The notes under the pieces: generated by a model
The model's input: the letters and a program-made list of their open reading frames with translations, nothing else
The model's database searches: none
What the model was told of the DNA's origin: nothing
Translations under genes and position numbers: made by a program
Assembly (NCBI GenBank): GCA_030248295.1
Contig: JASANH010000148.1
Coordinates: 1 to 64,000, forward strand
DNA from: Mesodorylaimus sp. YZB2_4
Taxonomy: Eukaryota; Nematoda; Enoplea; Dorylaimida; Dorylaimidae
Length of the DNA: 64,000 bases
Reading direction: 5' to 3'
Shown: positions 22,701 to 32,048 of the stretch, piece by piece
Numbering within the stretch: the first letter of the stretch is position 1
Layout: each line of letters opens with the position of its first letter

Positions 22701-25390
22701 TGGATGGCTTACACATCATGTAGTGCAAGATGAAAGCGATCTCCGCCTTGCCGTCGCCGACCTTGTAGCTGTACTGGCCGAGTTTGGTGTCGGCTTTGAG
22801 GTCCAAGACCAGCTGGCCCTTGCCGTCGTTGTCCAACGTGGTTGTGGCCACTTCGTTGCCGTTCGGGTCCAGGAGAACAGCAGTCTCGCCAGCTTTTCCA
22901 CTGACTTCGTAGACGACCTGGCCGCCTTCGTACGCCAGCGTCATCTCGTCGCCGAATTCATCCAGGAATCGCACAGCGTCTGAAAAAAACCGAATCAGCG
23001 TTGCTTGCAGAATAAGTTTCACTGCGACACGTAAAACTGGATGCGTCTTCTGTGAATATGCTCTTATATGCACGGTTTTCCTGAAACAGGCATGTCCGTC
23101 GGCATCGGATGCATCTTTGGCGGGTGGTTATATATTTTATATGGGTTTCGTAACTAAAGATGCGGGGATATGCGCATACGTACAGTACATATCCTCGCGA
23201 TTATGTATCGCACGATTATATTTTCCCAGCGAATATATTCCGCACAAAAATATTGTGTGAAAATAATTATTTTCCACGAAATATTCCGTGGAAATATTCA
23301 TTCCGCACGAGAATATTCCGTGGAAATATTTATTCCGCACGAAAATATTCCGTGGAAATATTTATTCCGCACGAAAATATTCCGTGGGAATAATTATTTT
23401 CCGCGAAAATATTCCGTGGAAATATTCATTCCGCACGAAAATATTCCGTGGGAATATTTACTCTGCACGAAAATATTCCGTGGAAATATTCATTCCGCAC
23501 GAAAATATTCCGTGCAAATAATTAATTTCCACGAAAATATTCCGTGAAAATAATTATTCTCCGCGAAAATATTCCGTGGAAATATTTATTCCGCACGAAA
23601 ATATTCCGTGGGAATAATTATTTTCCGCGAAAATATTCCGTGGAAATATTCATTCCGCACGAAAATATTCCGTAGAAATATTCATTCCGCACGAAAATAT
23701 TCCGTGGGAATATTTACTCCGCACGAAAATATTCCGTGGAAATATTCATTCCGCACGAAAATATTCCGTGCAAATAATTAATTTCCACGAAAATATTCCG
23801 TGAAAATAATTATTCTCCGCGAAAATATTCCGGGGAAATATTTATTCCGCACGAAAATATTCCGTAGAAATATTCATTCCGCACGAAAATATTCCGTGGA
23901 AATATTCATTCCGCACGAAAATATTCCGTAGAAATATTCATTCCGCACGAAAATATTCCGTGGGAATATTTACTCCGCACGAAAATATTCCGTGGAAATA
24001 TTCATTCCGCACGAAAATATTCCGTGCAAATAATTAATTTCCACGAAAATATTCCGTGAAAATAATTAATTTCCACGAAAATATTCCGTGAAAATAATTA
24101 TTCTCCGCGAAAATATTCCGGGGAAATATTTATTCCGCACGAAAATATTCCGTGGGAATAATTATTTTCCGCGAAAATATTCCGTGGAAATATTCATTCC
24201 GCACGAAAATATTCCGTGGGAATATTTACTCCGCACGAAAATATTCCGTGGAAATATTCATTCCGCACGAAAATATTCCGTGCAAATAATTAATTTCCAC
24301 GAAAATATTCCGTGAAAATAATTATTCTCCGCGAAAATATTCCGGGGAAATATTTATTCCGCACGAAAATATTCCGTGGGAATAATTATTTTCCGCGAAA
24401 ATATTCCGTGGAAATATTCATTCCGCACGAAAATATTCCGTGGAAATATTCATTCCGCACAAAAATATTCTGTGGAAATTATTATTTTCCGCAAAAATCT
24501 TCCGTGAAAAAAATTTTTTTCCACGAAATTATTCCGTAGGAATATTCATTCCGCACGAGAATATTCCGTGGAAATATTCATTCCGAACGAAAATATTCCG
24601 CGGGAATGTATATTTCGTTCGCTTACATATCCCGCGCGTACATATTTCGCGGAAATGTTTACTCCGCCCGAATATATTCCGAGGAAATATTTATCCCGTT
24701 AATATTCCGCGAGAATGTATACTTCGTGCGCATACATACTCCGCGCGAAAATATTCCCGCAAAAATTTTCCGCGAGAATGTATACTTCGTACGCATACAT
24801 ACTCCGCGCGAAAATATTCCCGCAAAAGTTTTCCGCGAGAATGTATACTTCGTACGCATACATACTCCGCGCGAAAATATTCCCGCAAAAATTTTCCGCA
24901 AGAAAATATTCCCATTCGCCCGGAATATATATTCTTGCGGAATATATATTTTCCGCACGAATATATATTCCGCGCGAAAATTTTCCGTGGGAATGAATTT
25001 TTTTCCGGACCGAAATATTTCGCGAGGACATTTATTCCGCACGAATATTTATCCCGTAAGATAATATTTCGCACACTTTTTCACTCAGCAATCCTACAAT
25101 TGGTTTGGGTTTATGCTATTCTCCCGCTTAATCTGACCCGCCTCTCAGCCTTGCACCTGATGAGAGCAGAGAACACGCTTACCGGTGCACATCTTGATCG
25201 TGACCAGGAAGAGGACGAGGGGGAACAGATAGCGCACGGCTCGGCAGATCAGCGGTGGCTTCTTTCGTTGTCGCCTCGATTTGCGTTTTCGCATCGACCA
25301 GCCCGATTTGCACGACGACTTGTACGTCCACTCCTTCTCGCGTTGATGCTTGCGAATGAAGTTGCTCGCCGAGTGAACTCGCGTCGCCAT
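19733..25390 (-). CDS. Divergent receptor-type protein tyrosine phosphatase
   Basis: I place eleven exons on the minus strand: 25390-25183, 22979-22713, 22661-22446, 22394-22062, 22009-21876, 21821-21674, 21611-21603, 21544-21464, 21402-20519, 20459-20090 and 20061-19733, about 992 residues, all phases consistent. Exon 1 has a basic N-terminus and a hydrophobic signal-like stretch (YLFPLVLFLVTIKMC). The ectodomain (exons 2-6) is Cys-containing and beta-rich looking, of no family I recognise, and nearly all its introns are phase 1. A transmembrane helix is at about residues 467-490 (IVIIILIALLVITSI). The cytoplasmic phosphatase domain has WPDH at about 769 and the catalytic loop HCSAGMQRS at about 806, so Cys, Arg and the WPD Asp are kept. 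The pTyr-recognition loop and Q-loop are not recognisable and GxG of the loop is GMQ, so activity may be altered. It ends in a Lys/Ser/Met-rich basic tail with two copies of EPRKVSRMSK. The last intron would be only 28 bases, which is doubtful. Exon 1 is linked only by phase and by its signal-like segment. Confidence 0.78.
21603..21611 (-). other. Putative 9-nt microexon of the receptor phosphatase
   Basis: Between exons 6 and 8, the nine bases gcgccacgg are flanked by ...tttctag upstream and gtaagtg downstream. Including them keeps the frame (they add about three residues), but skipping them also keeps the frame, so it could be an alternative cassette. Confidence 0.55.
23225..24605. repeat. 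32-bp minisatellite, about 43 copies
   Basis: The unit is close to gaaatattcattccgcacg plus aaaatattccgtg. Successive ccgtgg starts at 24182, 24214 and 24246 show an exact 32-bp period. Variant units (ttattttccgcg, ttaatttccacg, tttactccgcac) recur in a fixed order. Landmarks with aataattattctccgcg near 23551, 23807, 24094 and 24317 are spaced by multiples of 32, so there is a higher-order structure of 7-9 units. The array lies in intron 1 of the receptor phosphatase. The unit is partly self-complementary, so long reading frames appear on both strands; they are not genes. Confidence 0.92.
24605..25065. repeat. 63-bp satellite, derived from the neighbouring minisatellite
   Basis: Near-identical units beginning gagaatgtatacttcgt start at 24711, 24774 and 24837, a 63-bp period. 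They contain ccgcgcgaaaatattcccgc, clearly related to the 32-bp unit (about two units long). Flanking bases 24605-24705 and 24900-25065 are diverged versions. The 63-bp period is divisible by three, which leaves open frames in several phases. Confidence 0.88.
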
Positions 25391-25696
25391 CCCCGCTCCG
25401 ACTTCGATCACCACCGCCTTTTTTCAAACACTAAAAACTTCGAAGTAAAAAAAGTTTCACACGAGAATATCGCACAACCGTTTGGGTTGAAAATTCACAA
25501 GAGAATGAGGGCTGTACACTCTGAACGGGCGATCTGCCTCGCGATGACACTTTACAGCGCACGTTGTGGGCGTGGCGTGCTCTGATTGGTCGAATCCTCG
25601 GCGTGTGCATCGATGGACTGCCATTGCACTGCACTGCACGAACTGTCTGTGCGACTTGGTATGGACTGATGCAAATCATACCAAGTGGTACTCTTC

Positions 25697-25815
25697 AGCG
25701 GCCGTGGTGGTGTCGTGGTTCGGCGTCCACCCGTATTGCTTGTCTCGGCCAGGGTTCGATCCCCAGTTTGTAAGCCATCGACCAGGCCGTGGGTGACTCA
25801 CCCAGTATACCTTGA
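25697..25815 (+). mobile_element. tRNA-headed SINE-like sequence
   Basis: ggtggtgtcgtggttcggcg resembles a degenerate A box and gggttcgatccc is a good B box of a RNA polymerase III promoter, 40 bases apart. It is followed by a non-tRNA body (gtgggtgactcacccagtatacc). It cannot be folded into a proper tRNA, so it is called SINE-like rather than a tRNA gene. Confidence 0.5.
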
Positions 25816-25819
25816 GGTG

Positions 25820-27090
25820 GTGAGGAGTTTATTTATTACCCGCACGTGTTCATTTGAGCAATGTAACTGTCAATATACGTTAACAGCGAACTCTGTACAT
25901 TTTTAGTGTATAGAAGTAAAAACAGAACAAAAATATAATGTGATGGCAATAAAATTCTTGAGAAATTAGCGAAAAATGGCGAAAATCTCTAAAAACTTTC
26001 TAAAAATGCGTTAAATAAGGAAAATGCTCGAAAAGATTCACCAAAAATGCGTAACAAACTATAAAAACTATGAAAATACGCTTCGACATACGTGGAAAAA
26101 TTCGAAAACAGATAAAAAATTTTGAAAAACACCCTGAAATTAGTACATAATAAACAAATATACACGACAAACAGTAAAAAGTGATCAAAAGTTGAGAAAT
26201 ATGTCTGAATATCTTTAAGAAAATCAAACAAACATGCCTGAAAACGATGAAAGTTTCAGAAATTTGATTAAAAATTACAGAACTAGCGTTTGAACAACAA
26301 AAATTTTGCAAAAAAAGATTTCAAAACTACGAAAAATATGCTCTAGCTTCTGTGAAAACTTCAAAAAAGCTCTTAAATTTTGAAAAATTTATGCTGAAAT
26401 CCAGAGATTTTCAAAGCATTCCCTCCAAATCAGTGAATAATACAAAAATTTGCACGACAAAAAGTGAAAACTCGCTAAAATTGATTCATAATCATAAAGA
26501 TTTGGCCGTTATTCACCGAAAAATTGATGGAAAATTTGTAAAATTCGAAATTGCAACAGAAATTTGTAAATATATGTCATAAAAGTAGTAGATTTACGAC
26601 AAAACGAGGCGTGAAACCATGGAAAAAAGGCAAAACTTGAGAAATATGGTGCGATAATTGCTAAAAGTTTACCAAGGGTGGGTTAAAAAGTAACTATTTC
26701 ATAAAAATTTACTCAAATATACGTAGAAAACTTACCCAAAAAAGAGTTTTCTTTAGGAAAGGACTCAAAATTACACAAAAAAAACGAAGAAAAAGTCTTC
26801 AAAACGGTGACTTAGCAAAATTAACAAAACTTTCTGCATCTTATTCAAATAATTTATTGGAAAATTACGAAAATCTTTGTAAAATTTGAAAACGCGATTC
26901 AGAAGATCTGTGAAGTGTCAAAAACGGGCGAGGCTCACTTACAGCAATTGAAGGCTTCCGATTGGTCAGTGAGAGTGAGGCATCAAAATCGGGCGAGGTT
27001 GAAACGGGCGAAGCTGAAACGGGCGAAGCTAAGATGGGTGAAGCTGGATGACTCATCACACCTGGGCAGGCTAAGGCAGCTCCTCTCTAC
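25820..27090. other. AT-rich region without a gene
   Basis: It is rich in aaaaatt and gaaaa runs, with only short, low-complexity frames. Near 26930-27040 there is a small local repeat of gaaacgggcgaagct-like units. Confidence 0.6.
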
Positions 27091-27103
27091 TGACCAGCGA
27101 CAG

Positions 27104-27111
27104 GTATAAAT
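27104..27111 (+). promoter_or_regulatory. TATA box candidate
   Basis: gtataaat lies 54-61 bases before the ATG at 27165, leaving room for a start site about 30 bases downstream (near the pyrimidine-rich tcaattcg). It supports a transcription unit starting here. Confidence 0.45.
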
Positions 27112-27164
27112 CAGCCACCCACACTCAATTCGTGTCTCATTTGCTCTGTGGCAAGCGTGGAGTC

Positions 27165-27500
27165 ATGTCGGTTCAAGACGCTCTCTCCCTCTATGTCCGA
27201 CGAGTCAGATTCTGTTCTGGAAAACGGATAACGTCGACGCCCTACCATCTACTCCCTTGGAAGTCGGCCAATCTATTGCAGTCGCAGCCCAACGCTATTG
27301 CCAGCGAAGGCGACGCTCAATGGCCAGTGCTGGTCAAATTCATTCATCAGCATCCAAACGGCCGGCCGAAATCGATTCAAGAGCTGATTGATCAAAGAGA
27401 AGATTATTTTTTGCAAAGAGACGAAGAGAGAAACGTACAATTAAAAAAGATTGCCCAGTTTGGTATCGCTGTCAGTCGATCATGGCCGTTTGCAAAATGA
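27165..27500 (+). CDS. Uncertain small intronless gene
   Basis: A 111-residue frame begins MSVQDALSLYVRRVRFCSG, which could be a mitochondrial targeting peptide, and has an amphipathic charged C-terminal half (FLQRDEERNVQLKKIAQ). AATAAA follows directly at the stop. I do not recognise it. Two other frames of the same stretch also look protein-like (one starts at the ATG at 27193 with MSDESDSVLENG; a second shifted by one continues DNVDALPSTPLEVGQ; a further open frame runs on to about 27646), so this may instead be a frameshifted pseudogene whose true frame is different. Confidence 0.3.
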   Translation: MSVQDALSLYVRRVRFCSGKRITSTPYHLLPWKSANLLQSQPNAIASEGDAQWPVLVKFIHQHPNGRPKSIQELIDQREDYFLQRDEERNVQLKKIAQFGIAVSRSWPFAK

Positions 27501-27799
27501 ATAAAATGATTTTGCTATGCTTCAATCCAGTCAGCTCAGATATACTTGACATACCTGTTCATTTTGAAAGTGAAGCCTTTGCTGATGCATTTTGTGATTT
27601 GGGTATGAAATTGAATTTGGTGGAGGAGCCTATGGATTCTAGTTAATTTGTGTAGCTTCTGTAAAAAATTTGAGTGTTGTATCATTTGATTCAAATACAA
27701 TTTCTTGTGGTCAGACACACACACACACATAAAGCAGAAAGAAATTAAAAAAGACATATAAAACAAAAATATAATACAGAACCTGCGAATCAACACAGT

Positions 27800-28275
27800 T
27801 TACCCTACTGTAATGTACTTGCTTATCAACAAAGTCTTACTGTAATGTACCTGCACATCAACAAAGTATATCCTTAATAAAGATCAAAATATATCCTACT
27901 GTAATGTACCTGGACATCAACAAAATATATACTAGTGTAATGTACTACTCATCAAGAAAATATATCCTACTGTAGTGTACTTGCTCATCAACAAAATAAA
28001 TCCTACTGTAATGTACCTGGACATCAACAAAATAAATCCTCCTGTAATATACTTGCACACCAACAAAATATACTTTAGTATAATGTACTACTCATCAAGA
28101 AAATATATCCTACTGTATGTACCTGCACATCAACAAAATATATCCTCCTGTAATATACTTGCACACCAACAAAATATACTTTAGTATAATGTACTACTCA
28201 TCAAGAAAATATATCCTACTGTAATGTACCTGCACATCACCAAAGTCTTACTGCAATGAACCTGCAAACCATTAA
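27800..28275. repeat. Minisatellite of about 36-bp units
   Basis: The unit resembles tactgtaatgtacctgcac plus atcaacaaaatatatcc. A roughly 106-bp block (from 28037) is repeated at 28143, showing a higher-order triplet. The (ac)n at 27716-27728 lies just upstream. Confidence 0.88.
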
Positions 28276-28524
28276 AGTAAGTATCCATACACAGTACTGA
28301 CTTGTCACTCGGCTAGGCAACAGCTCAGCGAACACAAATTAACTTATTCACGCACACAGTTTTTTTACCCATCCTTTTGTTTCACCAGCTTTTAACTTCA
28401 CACTCCGATGGACCCCACTGCCAGCAGCAGTCTCACAAAGGGACTCACAGTCAGTCTGTCAACCAAAAAAAATACGCTCAGTCCCTTTACACTCACTCAA
28501 ACGGTCCACTGTGAGCAGCCCTTT

Positions 28525-28655
28525 ACACCACCTTCACACTGCACACTGCGAGCGCGCTTTTTACTTTACACTTCACACTGCACCTGTGCTTTTCCACTTT
28601 ACACTTTACACTGCACCTGTGCTTTTCCACTTTACACTTTACACTGCCTATGCTT
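28525..28655. repeat. Short tandem repeat with cactttacact units
   Basis: cacctgtgcttttccacttt with acactttacactg recurs about every 33 bases, at least three times with a diverged fourth. No gene is seen around it. Confidence 0.75.
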
Positions 28656-28707
28656 AACCATTGTGCCACACAAAGTGACTCATGATCCTCGTAGGCTTAT
28701 ACTACTC

Positions 28708-28762
28708 CAAGATGCCCTCGTGTGGAGGCGCTCCTAGGAGAGACACACAGGGGACATGCTGT
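28708..28762 (+). repeat. Dispersed repeat fragment also at 12826-12880
   Basis: gatgccctcgtgtggaggcg with ctcctag recurs at 12826 as tgccctcgtgtggaggtg with the same continuation. It is an unassigned repeat family. Confidence 0.55.
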
Positions 28763-28914
28763 GCGCTGGTGTGCACCGCCTTGCGTATGATACGGGCCCC
28801 CACACACTGCTGGCAAAATGGGTTTCGGCACTAATCTTAAGTGCACCTCGTAGAAGTGAGATTTCCTACCTACCCGAGGATCATGGGCGGCTCTTCTGGA
28901 CCAGAGTGCCTAAT

Positions 28915-28968
28915 CGCTAAACTTAAGCCTTCTAGAAAGAAGGCTGAGAAGACGGCTTAAGTTTAGCG
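28915..28968. repeat. Compound hairpin with 15-bp perfect arms
   Basis: cgctaaacttaagcc (28915-28929) pairs perfectly with ggcttaagtttagcg (28954-28968). Inside lies a second small hairpin, gccttct-agaa-agaaggc. Together they make a branched or stacked foldback about 54 bases long. Confidence 0.7.
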
Positions 28969-29851
28969 ACACGTTGACAAGGCCCAGTTTACCCAGTCAA
29001 CAGACAGCCGCCTCGTCTCGCCTTCCGATTGGCTCCTGGCACGCGAGCCACGCCCCTCGCCGTGTTATTTTATATGCATCGCTTTGGAAGTGTTTTTCGA
29101 CCACTTCAAAGGGACCGACCACTATTTTATGTAGTTCCACGCTAGAATATTTTCAGTAATCTCTCAGGCTAAACGCATCACGCATGAAATGCACTTACTG
29201 TCAGTCAAAATTTACGATGGTGTCTATCCTAACAAAAAATCCCAAACATTCATGATATCATTAGCAATCATCATTTACGCCCCACGAATTCACCATTGCA
29301 TTTTTTTGTACATCGCCCCCTGGCTATCGCGTTCCATTTGCCTGTGACTAGGAACTCTCGAGCATAAAATGGTCGGGTATCCCTTCGTCAAGGTCCAGTA
29401 GCAATGTTGACAATACAAACGCATGGACGACAACGGGATATATTTCATTTCGCGTATTGTCGTTTCTTGAATCAGAGGGACCGAAGGAAGTTTTGATAAT
29501 CTTTCCTGAAGTCCAGACGGTGCGGAAATTGGCGATTGAACGGCCAGAAAACTTGAATACGAACAATGATCGCTGTTTAGAGAGAGTCGTAGTTTTACAG
29601 CGGCCAATCGATTTAAAACAAAAGATTCTCTTAAATAAAACAACATTTTCGTGTTATTGGGAGACAATCCTTCCAAATTTCCTCAGGGATGTAACCGATC
29701 AATCGATAACTAGATATGGAAGGACAATTCCCGCGCAGTAGCAGCCGAATTCAATAGTTGTCTGCTAAAACGCGGCAAATCTATTTTGCATTTTGGAATT
29801 TTTCAGTGCTGCAGGCGATCATTCATTATATCGTGGTAGAAGTATTCAAAA

Positions 29852-30577
29852 ATGTATCGCATTACCTTATCTTTGTCCAAGGGATTCCAGCGCAGCTTCC
29901 TCTCATCGCTTAATCCACACGCAATTGTTGGTTCCTCAAATCATTTTTTCGATTCGACCTCGATTTTTGGCGTACGAAATTATTGCAAAGAACGAGAACC
30001 CCGTGTCTATCCGAGACATATGGTATCTCTCCATCGTCGTATTGAACCACCGAATCCAGAATTTACGGATCGAAAACCGAAACCATTGGAATCATTGAAT
30101 TATTTTGATGAAGATGTTCAAGAAGAGGAATTAAATGAACCTGATATTCTCTATTCCAGTATCGAAATCGAGACACGTGGACACGATACAGGCGTATTAA
30201 AAAGTTACGAAACATTCGCCCTAGCCGCAGCGAAACATTTGGATATAACTGTATCGAATATTTATGTTCCGAAAGAACCTTATATTTGGTGGATGCGTAC
30301 GTTACTTCGTTCGGTTCATATTTTCAAAAAGCGTCGTTATCAATACGAAACACGCACTTATTATCGACGATTTACAATTGCTCGAATTACTGGATCTACG
30401 GCCGATACGTTTTTGGAATATATTCAAAGGAATTTGCCCGAAGGTGTTGGAATGCGAGTAATGCGGCGGCAATTGGTGGAAAGACCCGATTATTTGCATC
30501 AACCTCCAAAGAGTGCGTTGGTTAAAGATACGGAAGAATCGACTTTATCAAAGGAAAAAGGTAGTTTGGCTGTTTGA
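29852..30577 (+). CDS. mRpS10: Mitochondrial ribosomal protein uS10m
   Basis: A single uninterrupted frame of 241 residues. The C-terminal half matches the uS10 fold as seen in mitochondrial S10: an IEIETRGHDTGVLKSYETF strand-helix region at about residues 108-127, then IYVPKEPYIWWMRTLLRSVH and the HIFKKRRYQYETRTYYR strand near 160. The N-terminus (MYRITLSLSKGFQRSFLSSL) is basic and hydroxylated like a mitochondrial presequence. The protein belongs to the head of the mitochondrial small ribosomal subunit. It is longer than bacterial S10 (about 100) and similar to animal S10m (about 200). Intronless, unlike its neighbours; but with no sign of decay, so not a processed pseudogene. Confidence 0.88.
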   Translation: MYRITLSLSKGFQRSFLSSLNPHAIVGSSNHFFDSTSIFGVRNYCKEREPRVYPRHMVSLHRRIEPPNPEFTDRKPKPLESLNYFDEDVQEEELNEPDILYSSIEIETRGHDTGVLKSYETFALAAAKHLDITVSNIYVPKEPYIWWMRTLLRSVHIFKKRRYQYETRTYYRRFTIARITGSTADTFLEYIQRNLPEGVGMRVMRRQLVERPDYLHQPPKSALVKDTEESTLSKEKGSLAV

Positions 30578-30579
30578 TG

Positions 30580-32045
30580 GACATTGAAGTCGGGGGTTGC
30601 AAGAGTGTGGTTTGTTAGGATGTGACTGGAAGTAGTTTATGTTTATTCGGACAGCATTTCAAATTATTCTTATCTCTAGTTTCCATCGCTTCGAAATTAG
30701 CTCTAAACTGAAGACACCTACATCCAGAACATCTCCGACAGCCCATATGATGAATGTGTTTCTTAGAAATGGTAGTGAATCGGGGATCGATGACGGACTG
30801 GTGTCCGTATTTGGGCCCTGGTCATGAACCCGAGAGTACTTCCTTAGCATGCCATCGGACAGACCATGTTGAAGGAAGAGGCTGGCGAAGTGATCTATGT
30901 CGCGGCGAAATAAAGAGTTCTTGGGCAGGGGAACGAGCCCATGTCAGGTCTGATGACGCAATAGAGGCGCTGGTTGGGGGGGGGGGGGGGGGAGGTGGCG
31001 AAATAGAAATCAAGCCAGTGCAGGCCATCTCTGTAGCCTGGTGCAGAGTGGAGAATGTGACTGACCTGACTTTGACCAGCAGCTGATGGAATATCAAAAA
31101 TCAGATGGGACTTGGGCACCTTCTCCGATGTCAAGTTTTTTGAGAATAAGGCCAGTGCTACCACGCCAAACCGCACTTGCCAGTATAATGCAGCCCACAA
31201 ATTCAAGAGTTGCATGTCCGTGATCAATCGAGACTGACGAGTGATTTGCAAATAATTCTCGAAATAGTAAGAAGAACTGAAGTCAACTACCAGTAATCTC
31301 CCGTAGGGGTCAGCCGGGGTGCGGCTTCGTCGTAGTGAGAGTGCTCCTGGGAGAGCAATCCCAAAACCCCTTGCCAGTGCCCATTCTCCAACTGACCATA
31401 TAAGGAAGTGAATATGCAGTCGTAGTTCATCGCTGCTCAACAGTTTCGAGATTCCTGCAGCGAAGCCGGGCAGTGGGGATTTTAAAGTGGATCGAGTGCG
31501 CAGGGCGCAACAGGAGGCACCACACAGCAAGACAGTGTTAGAGTAGAAATGCAGAGATGGATAGGTGCAAGGTTAGTCTGACTTGGCTGCTTGGAAGTGT
31601 CCAGTCATCAATCAGTTATGCGAGCACGAGGAGCACTTAAATGGCAGTAATGGTCAGCTAGAGAGCACAGGGTGGTGCCAGAGTGATCTGCCCGCCCTGC
31701 CACACGATAGAGGACCGACCCAGCTCTCGACTGATCTGAGGGGACCACCAAAGACATCGACGGGCAGGGCACCAGACAACAGGTCAGGATCAATCCAAAT
31801 CGACAATCGATGAGTCGTAACAATGCACAGTAGACAGGAGCAGTGGACTGGAATGGCAGCTACATCAAAGGGTGGCAGGATCACAGCTGAGATGAACAAG
31901 GTCGTGCATCGAGCTGACACCGCATACGTGTTATGGCAGCAGAGTGGAGTGGACATGCAAACACAAACGAACAATAGAGCAGTTCCTATGAGACTCTTTC
32001 GATCACACATGTATGACACCCTTCATCTGACAGCTTTCACTAGGG
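30580..32045. other. Region between uS10m and the last recognised PMCA exon
   Basis: It should contain the remaining 3' exon(s) of the Ca2+-ATPase on the minus strand (regulatory tail), but I could not recognise a calmodulin-binding segment. It includes an 18-base G run near 30975. The 211-codon minus-strand frame at 31530-30895 crosses this G run and looks spurious. Confidence 0.4.
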
Positions 32046-32048
32046 TAC

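Noticed and set aside
23225-24605. Regular 32-bp repeats resembling a CRISPR array
   Set aside because: Units are contiguous tandem copies without unique spacers, within an intron of an animal gene.
23160-25585. Long reading frames on both strands rich in KYSVEIFIPHEN and RTKIFRG repeats
   Set aside because: They are translations of the 32-bp and 63-bp tandem repeats; since the unit is partly palindromic both strands stay open. No start context or splice signal.
30895-31530. 211-codon minus-strand frame
   Set aside because: It runs through an 18-base G tract giving a poly-Pro stretch, resembles no family, and does not continue the PMCA reading frame.
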